Source: Actinomycetes bacterium (lineage in GTDB: Bacteria; Actinomycetota; Acidimicrobiia; Spongiisociales; JAHEDJ01). From it: a DNA stretch of 64,000 nucleotides. The position numbers and the translations under genes were made by a program. Shown one piece after another: positions 1-7,738 of the stretch; the first letter of the stretch is position 1; each line of letters opens with the position of its first letter. The notes below the pieces were generated by a model. The model saw only the letters and a program-made list of their open reading frames with translations, did not search any database and had not been told where the DNA came from. The stretch is taken from the NCBI GenBank assembly GCA_024641245.1, contig JAHEDK010000013.1, positions 1-64,000 of the forward strand. The letters are read 5' to 3'.

Positions 1-17
1 CTCGACGCAACATTCCT

Positions 18-45
18 GCGGACTCCCGCGGACTTTTCGCGGACT
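18..45. repeat. three phased GCGGACT direct repeats
   Basis: The heptamer GCGGACT occurs at 18-24, 28-34 and 39-45, so the copies start 10 and 11 bp apart, about one helical turn. They lie 70-100 bp beyond the 3' end of tRNA-Pro. Such phasing suits a protein that binds one DNA face, and tRNA 3' ends are common integration sites, so arm-type recombinase sites are one possibility. The window edge hides the context and no integrase is visible. Confidence 0.5.
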
Positions 46-85
46 CTTGGCGCTTCAGCAGTCGCCGCACTCTCTCACCAATAGA

Positions 86-114
86 CAGAAACCCTTGCGG
101 TGCAAGGGTTTCTG
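86..114 (-). terminator. hairpin just downstream of tRNA-Pro
   Basis: A perfect 13-bp inverted repeat (CAGAAACCCTTGC at 86-98 and its complement at 102-114) surrounds a 3-nt loop and begins one base after the encoded CCA of the tRNA. On the minus strand it is followed only by a weak T-rich stretch. It is probably the intrinsic terminator or 3' processing hairpin of the tRNA transcript. Confidence 0.6.
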
Positions 115-115
115 T

Positions 116-192
116 TGGTCGGGCTGGCGGGATTTGAACCCGCGACCTCTTGACCCCCAGTCAAGCGCGCTGCCAAGCTGCGCCACAGCCCG
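116..192 (-). tRNA. tRNA-Pro (anticodon GGG)
   Basis: The minus strand folds as a full cloverleaf. The acceptor stem is CGGGCTG paired with CAGCCCG, the T arm carries GGTTCAAATCC, and the anticodon stem CTTGA/TCAAG encloses the 7-nt loop CTGGGGG with anticodon GGG (proline, reads CCC and CCU). Discriminator A at 119 is followed by a genome-encoded CCA at 118-116. Confidence 0.95.
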
Positions 193-251
193 TGGACCTA
201 CGATCATACCCGACTCGGTGTGTGGCAGGGCCCAGCGATCACCGAGCCCCT

Positions 252-395
252 TCACCATGGGCAGGTTCCCCAATCCAGGATCCAGTCCCCTACACAAATG
301 GCCCCCTCAACTACCCGGAGGGTCAGGTAGATGCCGATGATGGACAGCGTCAGGATGTAGCCGAACGGCGGTCGCCTTCGCTCGGGCTCAGGCAT
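252..395 (-). CDS. small single-span membrane protein overlapping der
   Basis: This 47-codon ORF starts at an ATG inside the last codons of der (8-nt overlap, GATGCCTGA), the tight overlap used throughout this strand. The product starts with an Arg/Pro-rich basic stretch (MPEPERRRPP) and continues into one hydrophobic helix (about residues 12-29, YILTLSIIGIYL), then a Trp-rich tail with two Cys. The charge distribution predicts a cytoplasmic N-terminus. I do not recognise the family. Downstream lies only tRNA-Pro, so it would be the last gene of the der operon. The arrangement supports a real gene, but no homolog check was possible. Confidence 0.5.
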   Translation of the reverse strand: MPEPERRRPPFGYILTLSIIGIYLTLRVVEGAICVGDWILDWGTCPW

Positions 396-1710
396 CGTCA
401 CCTTTTTGCGACCGGCGGCGTGCCACCACCTTGACGGGCGTCCCGGTGAAGTCTGCTACCCCCCGGAGGCGATGCTCCAGGAACCGGAGGTAGTCGTCGC
501 CTATCAATCCCCCGCCGACGAACACAACAATGGTCGGAGGCTCGGCGCCCGCCTGAACGGCGTACACGATATGCGGCCGACGCCCTTTCCGCACCGGCGG
601 CGGATGTGCGGCATGCCACTCGCGGATTTGGCGATTGAGTAAACCGGTCGACAGCCGTCGCCCCCTGTTCTCCAGGACGAGTTCGAGTGTCTTGGCCAGC
701 CGGTGGAGCCGGGCGCCGGTTTTGGCCGAGATACGCAACACGGGAGCCCAGGCGATGAACTGGAGTCGTCTCGCCACTGCGTCCTCGGTGGCCTCACGCT
801 GCTCGAGGTCGGCAATATCCCACTTGTTCAGCAGGACGATGAGGCCCGCTCCCCCGCCGGCGGCTTCCTCGGCGATCCGCTGATCCTGCTGTGTTACGCC
901 TTCAACGGCGTCGATGATCAGCAGCGCGACGTCGGCTGCGGCCAGCACCTCGCGGGCCCGCACCACTGAGTAGTACTCGGTGGTTTCCTTGACCTTGGGG
1001 GCACGGCGGATCCCTGCCGTGTCGACGATGGAGTATTCGATGCCGCCGAGTTCGACGACCGCGTCGATGGGGTCGCGGGTCGTGCCGGGTACTGGTGATA
1101 CCAGTACCCGGTCATCCTTCAACAGCTGATTCAGCAACGTGGATTTCCCGACGTTCGGACGCCCGACGATGGCGAGCTTCGGCAGCGGTGACACCTCGGG
1201 CAACTCGTCGAGGTCGGGAAGGTGATCGACTATGCGGTCGAGCAGGTCGCCGGTCCCGCGACCGTGGAGTGCCGAGACGCCAACCGGCTCGCCGAGGCCG
1301 AGGCTCCAGAGTTCCGGAACGTCGAACTCACGGGCAGCGTCATCGACCTTGTTGGCAACGACGATGACACGATCCGGCGTGGCGCGCAGTAGCGAGACGA
1401 CGCCGAGGTCGTCGTCCCCGACCGCCGTCGAGGCGTCCACAACGAAGAGCACGACGTCTGCGCTCGCCAGAGCCGCTTCCGCCTGACCTGAGATGTCGGT
1501 GGCGAGTTCATCACCGGCTACCTGCCATCCACCTGTGTCGATGAGGAGGAACTGGCGACCGTTCCAATCGGCGGCGAACTCGCGCCGGTCACGAGTCACA
1601 CCGGGTCGCTCTTCGACGACCGCAGAGCGGCGGCCGATGATCCGGTTGATGAGGGTCGACTTACCGACGTTGGGGCGACCTACAACGGCCACAATGGGGA
1701 GGCGGGACAT
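388..1710 (-). CDS. der: ribosome biogenesis GTPase Der (EngA)
   Basis: Der is a tandem-GTPase factor that binds the 50S subunit and is needed for its maturation. The 440-aa product has two G domains, each with a GRPNVGKST P-loop (residues 11-19 and about 185), DTGG and DTAG switch II motifs, NKVD and NKWD base-recognition motifs, and a C-terminal KH-like domain (about 355-440) ending in basic residues. Length is normal for the family. The ATG at 1710 directly precedes the first G1 strand. It is followed by an overlapping small membrane ORF and diverges from ispH. In M. tuberculosis der also lies beside cmk at the end of the scpAB cluster. Confidence 0.97.
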   Translation of the reverse strand: MSRLPIVAVVGRPNVGKSTLINRIIGRRSAVVEERPGVTRDRREFAADWNGRQFLLIDTGGWQVAGDELATDISGQAEAALASADVVLFVVDASTAVGDDDLGVVSLLRATPDRVIVVANKVDDAAREFDVPELWSLGLGEPVGVSALHGRGTGDLLDRIVDHLPDLDELPEVSPLPKLAIVGRPNVGKSTLLNQLLKDDRVLVSPVPGTTRDPIDAVVELGGIEYSIVDTAGIRRAPKVKETTEYYSVVRAREVLAAADVALLIIDAVEGVTQQDQRIAEEAAGGGAGLIVLLNKWDIADLEQREATEDAVARRLQFIAWAPVLRISAKTGARLHRLAKTLELVLENRGRRLSTGLLNRQIREWHAAHPPPVRKGRRPHIVYAVQAGAEPPTIVVFVGGGLIGDDYLRFLEHRLRGVADFTGTPVKVVARRRSQKGDDA

Positions 1711-1802
1711 ATGTGGGAGAGATGGTACTCGGAAGGGCGATCACCTCTGTTCTCGGACGCGTCTCACCCGGGCAGGCTCCACTTCTATCGGCCGGAGTGA
1801 CC

Positions 1803-1808
1803 TAGCCT
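1803..1808 (+). promoter_or_regulatory. -10 element of a probable leaderless ispH promoter
   Basis: TAGCCT fits the actinobacterial -10 consensus TANNNT and ends exactly 6 nt before the ispH ATG, placing the transcription start at or next to the A of the start codon. No Shine-Dalgarno sequence precedes the ATG, which supports leaderless initiation. The -35 region is not clear. Confidence 0.5.
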
Positions 1809-1814
1809 TATTCC

Positions 1815-2870
1815 ATGCCTCCATCCACCGTCCTTCTCGCCGAACCACGTGGGTTCTGTGCGGGCGTCGAGATGGCGATCAAGGCCCTCACCTGGATGGT
1901 GCGGGTGTTCGAACCGCCGGTCTACTGCTTCCATGAGATCGTCCACAACCGCTGGGTCGTGAAGGCTTTCGAGGACGTCGGCGTGATCTTCGTCGACGAC
2001 ATCGAGGACGTACCAGCCGGAGCACCTGTGATGCTGTCTGCTCATGGTTCAGCACCGGAGGTGGTTTCAAGTGCAGAAGAGCGGGCGGGCATCGTTGTCG
2101 ATGCCGTGTGCCCTCTCGTTACGAAGGTGCATCACGAAGTGCGACGCATGGCCGACCGCGGATTTGAGATCATCTACGTCGGACACGCGGGCCACGATGA
2201 GGCCATCGGTACAGTGGCCGAGGCTCCCGAGGCGATCACGCTGGTCGAGCCCGAAACAGGTCTGACCGATTTCGCTCCAGCGGATCCGTCGAAGGTGGCT
2301 CTCCTCGCCCAGACAACGCTCGGGGTGCACGAGTGGCAGGCTGTACTCGATGAGGCGCAGCACTCATTCCCTGCGGTGTCGATGGCCCGGAAGAGCGATC
2401 TCTGCTATGCCACGACGAACCGACAAGACGCCGTCCGGTCTCTGACCGAGTCCGCCGACCTGATCCTGGTGGTCGGGTCCGAATCATCCTCCAATACACG
2501 AGCGCTCGTCCGCGTCGCCAGAGAAGGTGGCGTCGCCGCCTACCGGATCGACGATGTCAACTCCATCGAAGACACCTGGCTCGACTCTGCGACTGTGGTC
2601 GGCCTCACTGCCGGGGCCTCTGCGCCGGATCATCTCGTGCAGGAGGTCATCGATCGCATCAACCCTCGTGATGGCGTCCGGCTGCTGTCGGTGACGGAGG
2701 AAGGCGAGTACTTCCCGCTCCCGCCACAACTACGGTCGCTGCTACGCGCTCTCCAGCAGACGGTTGAGGCGGGGTTCGGGGCACGACCCTCGGCTGAACC
2801 CGGTCCGCTCGATCGAGATGTCGATTGGAACGCCACGGAGGCGCTGGCCGCCATCAGTCGCTATGGCTGA
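1815..2870 (+). CDS. ispH: 4-hydroxy-3-methylbut-2-enyl diphosphate reductase
   Basis: IspH (LytB) performs the last step of the MEP isoprenoid pathway, reducing HMBPP to IPP and DMAPP with a [4Fe-4S] cluster. The three cluster cysteines are visible: Cys15 (EPRGFCAG), Cys99 (DAVCPLVTKVH) and Cys197 (SDLCYATTNRQ). HGSAPEV and the TTLG region (AQTTLGVHEW) are also typical. The length of 351 aa is slightly longer than Escherichia coli IspH because of a C-terminal tail after about residue 310. The gene is transcribed away from der and meets aroA-cmk tail to tail with 4 nt between. Electrons would come from ferredoxin or flavodoxin. Confidence 0.97.
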   Translation: MPPSTVLLAEPRGFCAGVEMAIKALTWMVRVFEPPVYCFHEIVHNRWVVKAFEDVGVIFVDDIEDVPAGAPVMLSAHGSAPEVVSSAEERAGIVVDAVCPLVTKVHHEVRRMADRGFEIIYVGHAGHDEAIGTVAEAPEAITLVEPETGLTDFAPADPSKVALLAQTTLGVHEWQAVLDEAQHSFPAVSMARKSDLCYATTNRQDAVRSLTESADLILVVGSESSSNTRALVRVAREGGVAAYRIDDVNSIEDTWLDSATVVGLTAGASAPDHLVQEVIDRINPRDGVRLLSVTEEGEYFPLPPQLRSLLRALQQTVEAGFGARPSAEPGPLDRDVDWNATEALAAISRYG

Positions 2871-2874
2871 TCGA

Positions 2875-4818
2875 TCAGCGGTGCTTCCGTTGCTGAGCCT
2901 CGGTCACGATCAGGTCGACGACCTGCTCGATCGTGAGATCAGACGTATCGAGGATCAGGGCGTCTTCGGCCGCCGTCAACGGAGAGTCCTTGCGGGTCGA
3001 ATCAATGGAGTCCCGCCGTTCGAGGTCTCCGGCTACCCGCCCGATGTCGGTTCGACCGTGCTCAGATGCGCGTCGCTGGGCGCGTATGTCCCGGCGGGCG
3101 GTCAGGTACACCTTGAGATCGGCATCCGGGAACACGACGGTACCGATATCCCGACCTTCCACGACGGCGCTGCCGCCATGTGCCATCACCCAGTCTCGTT
3201 GGGCCGCAACCATGATCCGGCGAACCTCAGGAATTGCAGAAACGGGACTCGCCGCCCGGGTCACCGGGTCGGTGCGCACTTCTGCGCTGACATCTCGTTC
3301 ATCAACCATCATGCGACCGCCGCGGTAACCGTATTCGTGGCGCTTCACCTCATCGATGATTGCCGGTGAATCATCGGGGTCGATCCCCGCTTCCACCGCT
3401 ACCAGTGTGGCAGCCCGGTAGAACGCACCCGTGTCGAGGTGCGGGAGGTTGAGACGTTCACCGACTGCGCGGCTGACGGTCGTCTTGCCGGAACCGCCGG
3501 GACCGTCGAGTGCGATGATGACGCCCATGGGATCGGAAACCCTAGTCGCGTCGGCCGTGATCGCATCCAGAGCATCGAAGAACCCGGGCCACGTCTTGGC
3601 AACACACTCGGAATCGAGAATCGTCATCCCCGGCGCGACCAGTCCTGCTACCGCAAAGGACATCGCGATCCGGTGGTCGTCGTAGGTTTCGATCTCGCCT
3701 CCGCGCGGCCGGCCTCCCTCCACGCTGATCGAGTCGGCAGTCGTAGTGGCAGTGATCCCGATCGTCGCCAGTTGTGCCTCCAAAGCCATCAAGCGGTCCG
3801 ACTCCTTGATTCGGAGGTTTCCGACACTGCTGATGGTCGATTCACCGTCGGCAAATGCACAGACAACCGCCAGCATGAGCGCCGCGTCCGGGGCGGAACT
3901 CATATCGCGTCTTACCGGGCGCAACCGTTCCGGACCGTGAACCTGCACTCCCCCCTTCATCCAATCGACACCACATCCCATTTCCTCGAGGACATCGAAG
4001 AACATCCGGTCTGCTTGTCGTGATTGTTCGGAAAGCCCTTGGATCCGAACGTCTCCGCCGGTGATGGCGGCGGCCGCCGCCGGATACACTGCAGCGGAGA
4101 AGTCGGGCTCGATGGCGAAGTCTGTCCCCGAATACCCGGTTGCGCCGTGCACGTACAACTCAGGGCCGGGCCGCAGCTCAATGTCGGCGCCGAACCGCGT
4201 CATGACGTCGATGGTCATCTCGACATAGGGCCTGGACACGAGCACTTCGTCGAAGAAGGTGATCATCGTGTCACCGGCCAGTAGCGGTGCAATCAGCGCC
4301 ACTGCCGAAACGTACTGACTCGACTTCATCGCATTGATGGTGATCGAGCGACCTGCCGGTTGCCTGCCGCCGACCCGGAGCGGCGGGCCGGCACCGTCGC
4401 CCAGCATCTCGATCTCTGCCCCAAGCGCAACGAGGGCGTCCACCAGGTCGGTGATCGGTCGTTTGCGCATCCGTTCACTCCCGTCGATTACTACCGCACC
4501 CGGCACGAGGACGCCGAGCGCCGTGACGAACCGGGCGGTCGTTCCGGAAGCTCCGACCTCGAGCCGGCCCGTCGGAGCGGAAAGGCGACCGCCCGAGCCT
4601 TGCACGCTCCACGCGTTCGGATCCCCGTCGTCGATCGTGACGCCCAGAGAGCGAAGACACGCGCGCATGGCCGACGTGTCCTCGGCATCGAGGGGTCCTC
4701 GCAAGATGCTTCGTCCGGTAGCCAGTGCCGCGGTCACCAGTGCGCGATTAGTGAGACTGCGCGATCCTGGAATCTCGAGTGATCCAACGGCTCTTCCGGG
4801 TCGCACCGCGCGGTTCAT
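2875..4818 (-). CDS. aroA-cmk: fused EPSP synthase (AroA) and cytidylate kinase (Cmk)
   Basis: This 647-aa protein joins two enzymes. Residues 1-425 are EPSP synthase of the shikimate pathway (PGSRSLTNRALVTAAL, GASGTTARFVTALG, RIKESDRLMALE, DDHRIAMSFAVAGL). Residues 431-647 are CMP/dCMP kinase (DGPGGSGKTTVSRAVGE P-loop, HLDTGAFYRAA, VEGRDIGTVVFPDADLKVYL). There is no stop or frameshift between them; an internal Met431 with a weak AGGG upstream could give free Cmk. The start at 4818 is chosen because it overlaps the preceding stop as TGATG with GGTGAGG upstream; a longer ORF to 4959 would run back through the upstream gene. Neighbours match the cmk-der position of mycobacteria. AroA-Cmk fusions are known in some betaproteobacteria. 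Confidence 0.93.
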   Translation of the reverse strand: MNRAVRPGRAVGSLEIPGSRSLTNRALVTAALATGRSILRGPLDAEDTSAMRACLRSLGVTIDDGDPNAWSVQGSGGRLSAPTGRLEVGASGTTARFVTALGVLVPGAVVIDGSERMRKRPITDLVDALVALGAEIEMLGDGAGPPLRVGGRQPAGRSITINAMKSSQYVSAVALIAPLLAGDTMITFFDEVLVSRPYVEMTIDVMTRFGADIELRPGPELYVHGATGYSGTDFAIEPDFSAAVYPAAAAAITGGDVRIQGLSEQSRQADRMFFDVLEEMGCGVDWMKGGVQVHGPERLRPVRRDMSSAPDAALMLAVVCAFADGESTISSVGNLRIKESDRLMALEAQLATIGITATTTADSISVEGGRPRGGEIETYDDHRIAMSFAVAGLVAPGMTILDSECVAKTWPGFFDALDAITADATRVSDPMGVIIALDGPGGSGKTTVSRAVGERLNLPHLDTGAFYRAATLVAVEAGIDPDDSPAIIDEVKRHEYGYRGGRMMVDERDVSAEVRTDPVTRAASPVSAIPEVRRIMVAAQRDWVMAHGGSAVVEGRDIGTVVFPDADLKVYLTARRDIRAQRRASEHGRTDIGRVAGDLERRDSIDSTRKDSPLTAAEDALILDTSDLTIEQVVDLIVTEAQQRKHR

Positions 4819-5534
4819 CACCTCACCGACGCTCCGTAGAGTGATCGAACCTCTTCGATCGTCAACGACCGCCACTCCCCCTCTCGCAGATTCCCGTCCT
4901 TCAGTGGGCCGATCGCCGTCCGAAACAGGGCGGTCACCGAACAACCGATGGCCTCGCACATCCGCCTCACCTCACGCTTGCGTCCCTCCCCCATGACGAG
5001 TTCGAGCAAGGTCATTCCGTCCATCGATTCCACGATCCTTGCGGCGATCGCCTGCGCCGGACCGTCATCGAGTTGCACGCCCCGGGTCAGGCTACGGACC
5101 TCCGCAGCCCTGGGGCTGCCCTCCACGAGCACTGCGTACGTCTTTGTCACTCCATGACTCGGATGGGTTATGCGTTGGGCGAGGTCGCCGTCATTCGTCA
5201 GCAACAGGAGCCCTCCGGAGTCCTGGTCGAGACGCCCGACCGGGAACACCCTGGGCTCTGCCGGCACCAGGTCGACCACCGTCGCACGGCCGTGCGTGTC
5301 TTCAGCCGTGCTGATTACTCCAGCCGGTTTGTTGAGAAGGTAGTAGACGAGGCCCGGGGCGACCGGGAGGGCTATGCCGTCGACTTCGACCTTCTCCTCA
5401 TTGGTCTCGATCTTCTGCCCGAGGTGCGCTAAGACACCGTCGACGGTGATACGGCCCGCCCGGATCAGCTCCTCAGCCGCTCGCCTCGAACATAGTCCCG
5501 ACCGCGCCACCACCTTTTGCAGTCGTTCGTTCAA
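4818..5534 (-). CDS. pseudouridine synthase, RluB/RsuA type
   Basis: The 238-aa enzyme isomerises a uridine in rRNA. An N-terminal S4 RNA-binding domain (about residues 2-48, RLQKVVARSGLCSRRAAEEL) is followed by the RsuA/RluB/E/F catalytic domain with GRLDQDSGGLLLLTNDG, in which the Asp of GRLDQDS is the catalytic residue, and GEGRKREVRRMCEAIG near the C-terminus. The start is TTG at 5534, overlapping the scpB stop as TTGA. It is equivalent in position to M. tuberculosis Rv1711. The exact target (RluB position in 23S rRNA is most likely) cannot be read from sequence. Confidence 0.92.
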   Translation of the reverse strand: MNERLQKVVARSGLCSRRAAEELIRAGRITVDGVLAHLGQKIETNEEKVEVDGIALPVAPGLVYYLLNKPAGVISTAEDTHGRATVVDLVPAEPRVFPVGRLDQDSGGLLLLTNDGDLAQRITHPSHGVTKTYAVLVEGSPRAAEVRSLTRGVQLDDGPAQAIAARIVESMDGMTLLELVMGEGRKREVRRMCEAIGCSVTALFRTAIGPLKDGNLREGEWRSLTIEEVRSLYGASVR

Positions 5535-6076
5535 GGCTTGAAGGTTTCCTCGAGCGACTCAACCACCGTCGCCGCCGGAACGTGGTCTGCCAGCGGTGGT
5601 AGATCGCCGAGCGACTGCAGGCCCATCTTCTCGAGGAACAAGTCCGTGGTGCCGTAGATCGCCGGATTGCCTGGGAGCGCCAGCCGCCCCATTTCAACGA
5701 TCAGCCCGCGTCTGGCGAGCGTGTGCAAAGCCGACTCAGCATCCACTCCCCGCACTTCGGACACCTGCGACCGAGAAACCGGTTGCTGATAGGCGACGAT
5801 CGCCAGGGTTTCGAGTGAGGCTTGAGAGAGCCGGGTGGCGGTGGCAGTCGTCGCGAAACGATCGAGATACGCGTAGGCGTCCGGTGACGTGTAGAGGCGC
5901 CACCCACCGCCGACGCTCCTCAGCTCCAGACCGCGGTTGGTCAAGCGCTCCGCCAGCACGTCGAGTTCGGAGCGAACCTCAGATACGGGAAGTTCTAGAA
6001 CCTCGGCCAATTCCTCGATAGGGACCGGCGACTCGGCAACGAACAGGATCGCCTCGAGAATCGATGGAACATCCAT
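5531..6076 (-). CDS. scpB: segregation and condensation protein B
   Basis: ScpB is the winged-helix dimer that joins ScpA and SMC in the bacterial condensin complex. The 181-aa product shows the two winged-helix domains, with SILEAILFVAESPVPIEELA at the N-terminus and TLAIVAYQQPVSRSQVSEVRG in the second domain. The start at 6076 overlaps the scpA stop as TAATG and has GGAG 7-8 nt upstream; an ATG at 6088 is the alternative. It is coupled to the downstream pseudouridine synthase by a 4-nt overlap, as in most Gram-positive scpAB operons. Confidence 0.93.
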   Translation of the reverse strand: MDVPSILEAILFVAESPVPIEELAEVLELPVSEVRSELDVLAERLTNRGLELRSVGGGWRLYTSPDAYAYLDRFATTATATRLSQASLETLAIVAYQQPVSRSQVSEVRGVDAESALHTLARRGLIVEMGRLALPGNPAIYGTTDLFLEKMGLQSLGDLPPLADHVPAATVVESLEETFKP

Positions 6077-6834
6077 TACCGACTCCATTCACTCACGCGC
6101 GGGTCGCCTTCTCCTCTATGGCGTATGTCAATGGGCGACAACCAGTCATCCTGTGCGACATCGACCAGTCCCCATCTGGCGAGTTCGAGCAGCGCCAGGA
6201 AGTACGCCACGACTTCCACCTTGCGAGTGCAATGCGCTACGACGTCGTCGAAGGTGGTCTCCGCCAGCGAGGCGATCCTGGCCCGAAGTTCGTCGATGGC
6301 ACTTTCAACCGAGGGCAAATCGAGATCGAGGTGGTCTAGATCGAGTTCGGAGGGCCGCTCGGTGAAGACACGATGGGCCAGCGCCACAAAGCCGTTCAGG
6401 TCGAGCGAGATTCGCACTTCCGGCGGGTCTGCCGCGAGATCGGGGTCGGAACCGGCACGCCGTTCGACGTACCGATTGTTCGCCATGAACCTGTGCCCGA
6501 GCACCGCCGCCACGTCCTTGAAGGTGACACATTGCAGCAGCCGGGTGATCAGCCGGTCCCGCTCCTCCATCAAAGCCAGTTCCTCGTCGAGATCGACGTC
6601 AATGTCGTCCGGGAGTAGATGGCGCGCCTTCAGTTGAATCAGCGTGGCGGCGATGAGCAGGAACTCACTGGTGACATCGAGATCGAGTTTCCGCATCTCG
6701 TGGATGAAAGAGACGTACTCCGAAACGAGATCGATCAGACTCAAGCCGGTGATGTCGACCTGATGCCGGGTCACGAGTTGGAGGAGGAGGTCGAGAGGTC
6801 CCTCGAATACGGCCGTCTTGACTTCATACGTCAT
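6076..6834 (-). CDS. scpA: segregation and condensation protein A
   Basis: ScpA is the kleisin that bridges the SMC heads. The N-terminal kleisin motif (VFEGPLDLLLQLVTRHQVDI) and a following helical stretch (EFLLIAATLIQLKARHLLP) are diagnostic; the C-terminal winged helix is near FLALLELARWGLVDVAQ. The length of about 252 aa is typical. An in-frame GTG at 6843, touching the stop of the upstream HD gene (TGAGTG), is an alternative start that adds three residues. smc itself is not in the window. Confidence 0.93.
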   Translation of the reverse strand: MTYEVKTAVFEGPLDLLLQLVTRHQVDITGLSLIDLVSEYVSFIHEMRKLDLDVTSEFLLIAATLIQLKARHLLPDDIDVDLDEELALMEERDRLITRLLQCVTFKDVAAVLGHRFMANNRYVERRAGSDPDLAADPPEVRISLDLNGFVALAHRVFTERPSELDLDHLDLDLPSVESAIDELRARIASLAETTFDDVVAHCTRKVEVVAYFLALLELARWGLVDVAQDDWLSPIDIRHRGEGDPRVSEWSR

Positions 6835-6843
6835 AATCGGCAC

Positions 6844-7383
6844 TCATCGTATTGCCTTCGGACGGGTGCCCGGAGGTTTTCCCGGTTCGTCTGCAGTCTC
6901 CAGCAACCGCCAATCCTCAGCATTGATCGACGCAGGACGATCATCGTGGTGCCATCTGGCAAAATCGACAACGATCGGTTCGCAGCCGAGTTCCTGCAGT
7001 TCCTCGGCTCCGAGCGGGCCGTGTCGGATGTACGTCGCGTGACGTCCACTCAGCGGCAATCGGAGTTTGGTCGATGCGCTTGCGAAGGAGCGCCGCATGA
7101 TGCCGAGGCCCGAATGGCGTTTGCCGACATCGTGCAACAACGCGGCCCGAATCAGATCGAGGCGATAGGGCACAAGATGCTGCATGCGAGAACCTGCCCG
7201 ATACGCATGGCGTTGATCGACGACGGGCTGGGCGAAGAACAGTTGGGCTTCCGCCGTTGACGCTAGCCAGGCCGCCAGTACGACGCGTTCCAGTTCATCC
7301 AATGGCCGTGCGGTTGCCACCTCGAAGAACCTTCTGGCGAGGTGCCACCACGACCCGATCAGCCGACCGCTCTCCGAGTTCAC
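6844..7383 (-). CDS. HD-domain phosphohydrolase-like protein
   Basis: This 179-aa protein has an HD metal-binding signature: LLHDVGKRHSGLG near residue 80, a second His region at RHGPLGAEEL, and WHHDDRP near residue 150. These are compatible with an HD/HDc hydrolase acting on a nucleotide or phosphate ester; the substrate is unknown. The GTG at 7383 is preferred because GAGGG sits just before it, overlapping the stop of the DksA-like gene; the longer ORF to 7524 would run back through that gene. It is part of the xerD to scpA transcription unit. Confidence 0.72.
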   Translation of the reverse strand: MNSESGRLIGSWWHLARRFFEVATARPLDELERVVLAAWLASTAEAQLFFAQPVVDQRHAYRAGSRMQHLVPYRLDLIRAALLHDVGKRHSGLGIMRRSFASASTKLRLPLSGRHATYIRHGPLGAEELQELGCEPIVVDFARWHHDDRPASINAEDWRLLETADEPGKPPGTRPKAIR

Positions 7384-7390
7384 CGCACCC

Positions 7391-7738
7391 TCAGGAACGG
7401 CGGGTCTTGCAGTCCATACAGAGGACGGACGTCGGCCGGGCTTCCATTCTCGGCGTGCCGATCTCCTTGCCGCACTTGGCGCACATCCCATATGTCCCGG
7501 AGTCGAGCTTGGCCAGTGCCTCATCCACCTCGTCGACTTGCCCTTTCAGGCTCTCGACGAGTCCAAGGACCTCGGTGCGCTCTGCCGTCGCCGCTCCGGC
7601 GTCGGCAAATCCATCACCGAACTGGACGTCTGAGCGCAAATCACCGGACTCGGTCGCGCCGAGTTCCTCGAGCTGGTGAACCAGCTTCGTGCGCTCTTCT
7701 GTTAGTACCGTTCTAACGGCGTCGTAGTTCATAGTCAT
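7391..7738 (-). CDS. DksA/TraR-family zinc-finger protein
   Basis: The 115-aa protein has an N-terminal helical, probably coiled-coil half (residues 1-75, rich in Glu and Leu) and a C-terminal four-cysteine zinc finger (MCAKCGKEIG ... LCMDCKTRR). This is the DksA/TraR C4 family, whose members insert a coiled coil into the RNA polymerase secondary channel; actinobacterial relatives include RbpA-independent regulators of rRNA transcription. The coiled-coil tip lacks an obvious DxxDxA motif, so a DksA-like effect on RNA polymerase is only inferred. The start overlaps the xerD stop as ATGA. Confidence 0.8.
   Translation of the reverse strand: MTMNYDAVRTVLTEERTKLVHQLEELGATESGDLRSDVQFGDGFADAGAATAERTEVLGLVESLKGQVDEVDEALAKLDSGTYGMCAKCGKEIGTPRMEARPTSVLCMDCKTRRS

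Noticed and set aside
47-340. ORF across the tRNA-Pro region
   Set aside because: It reads through the tRNA on the other strand and has Pro/Arg-rich low-complexity composition; it is a shadow.
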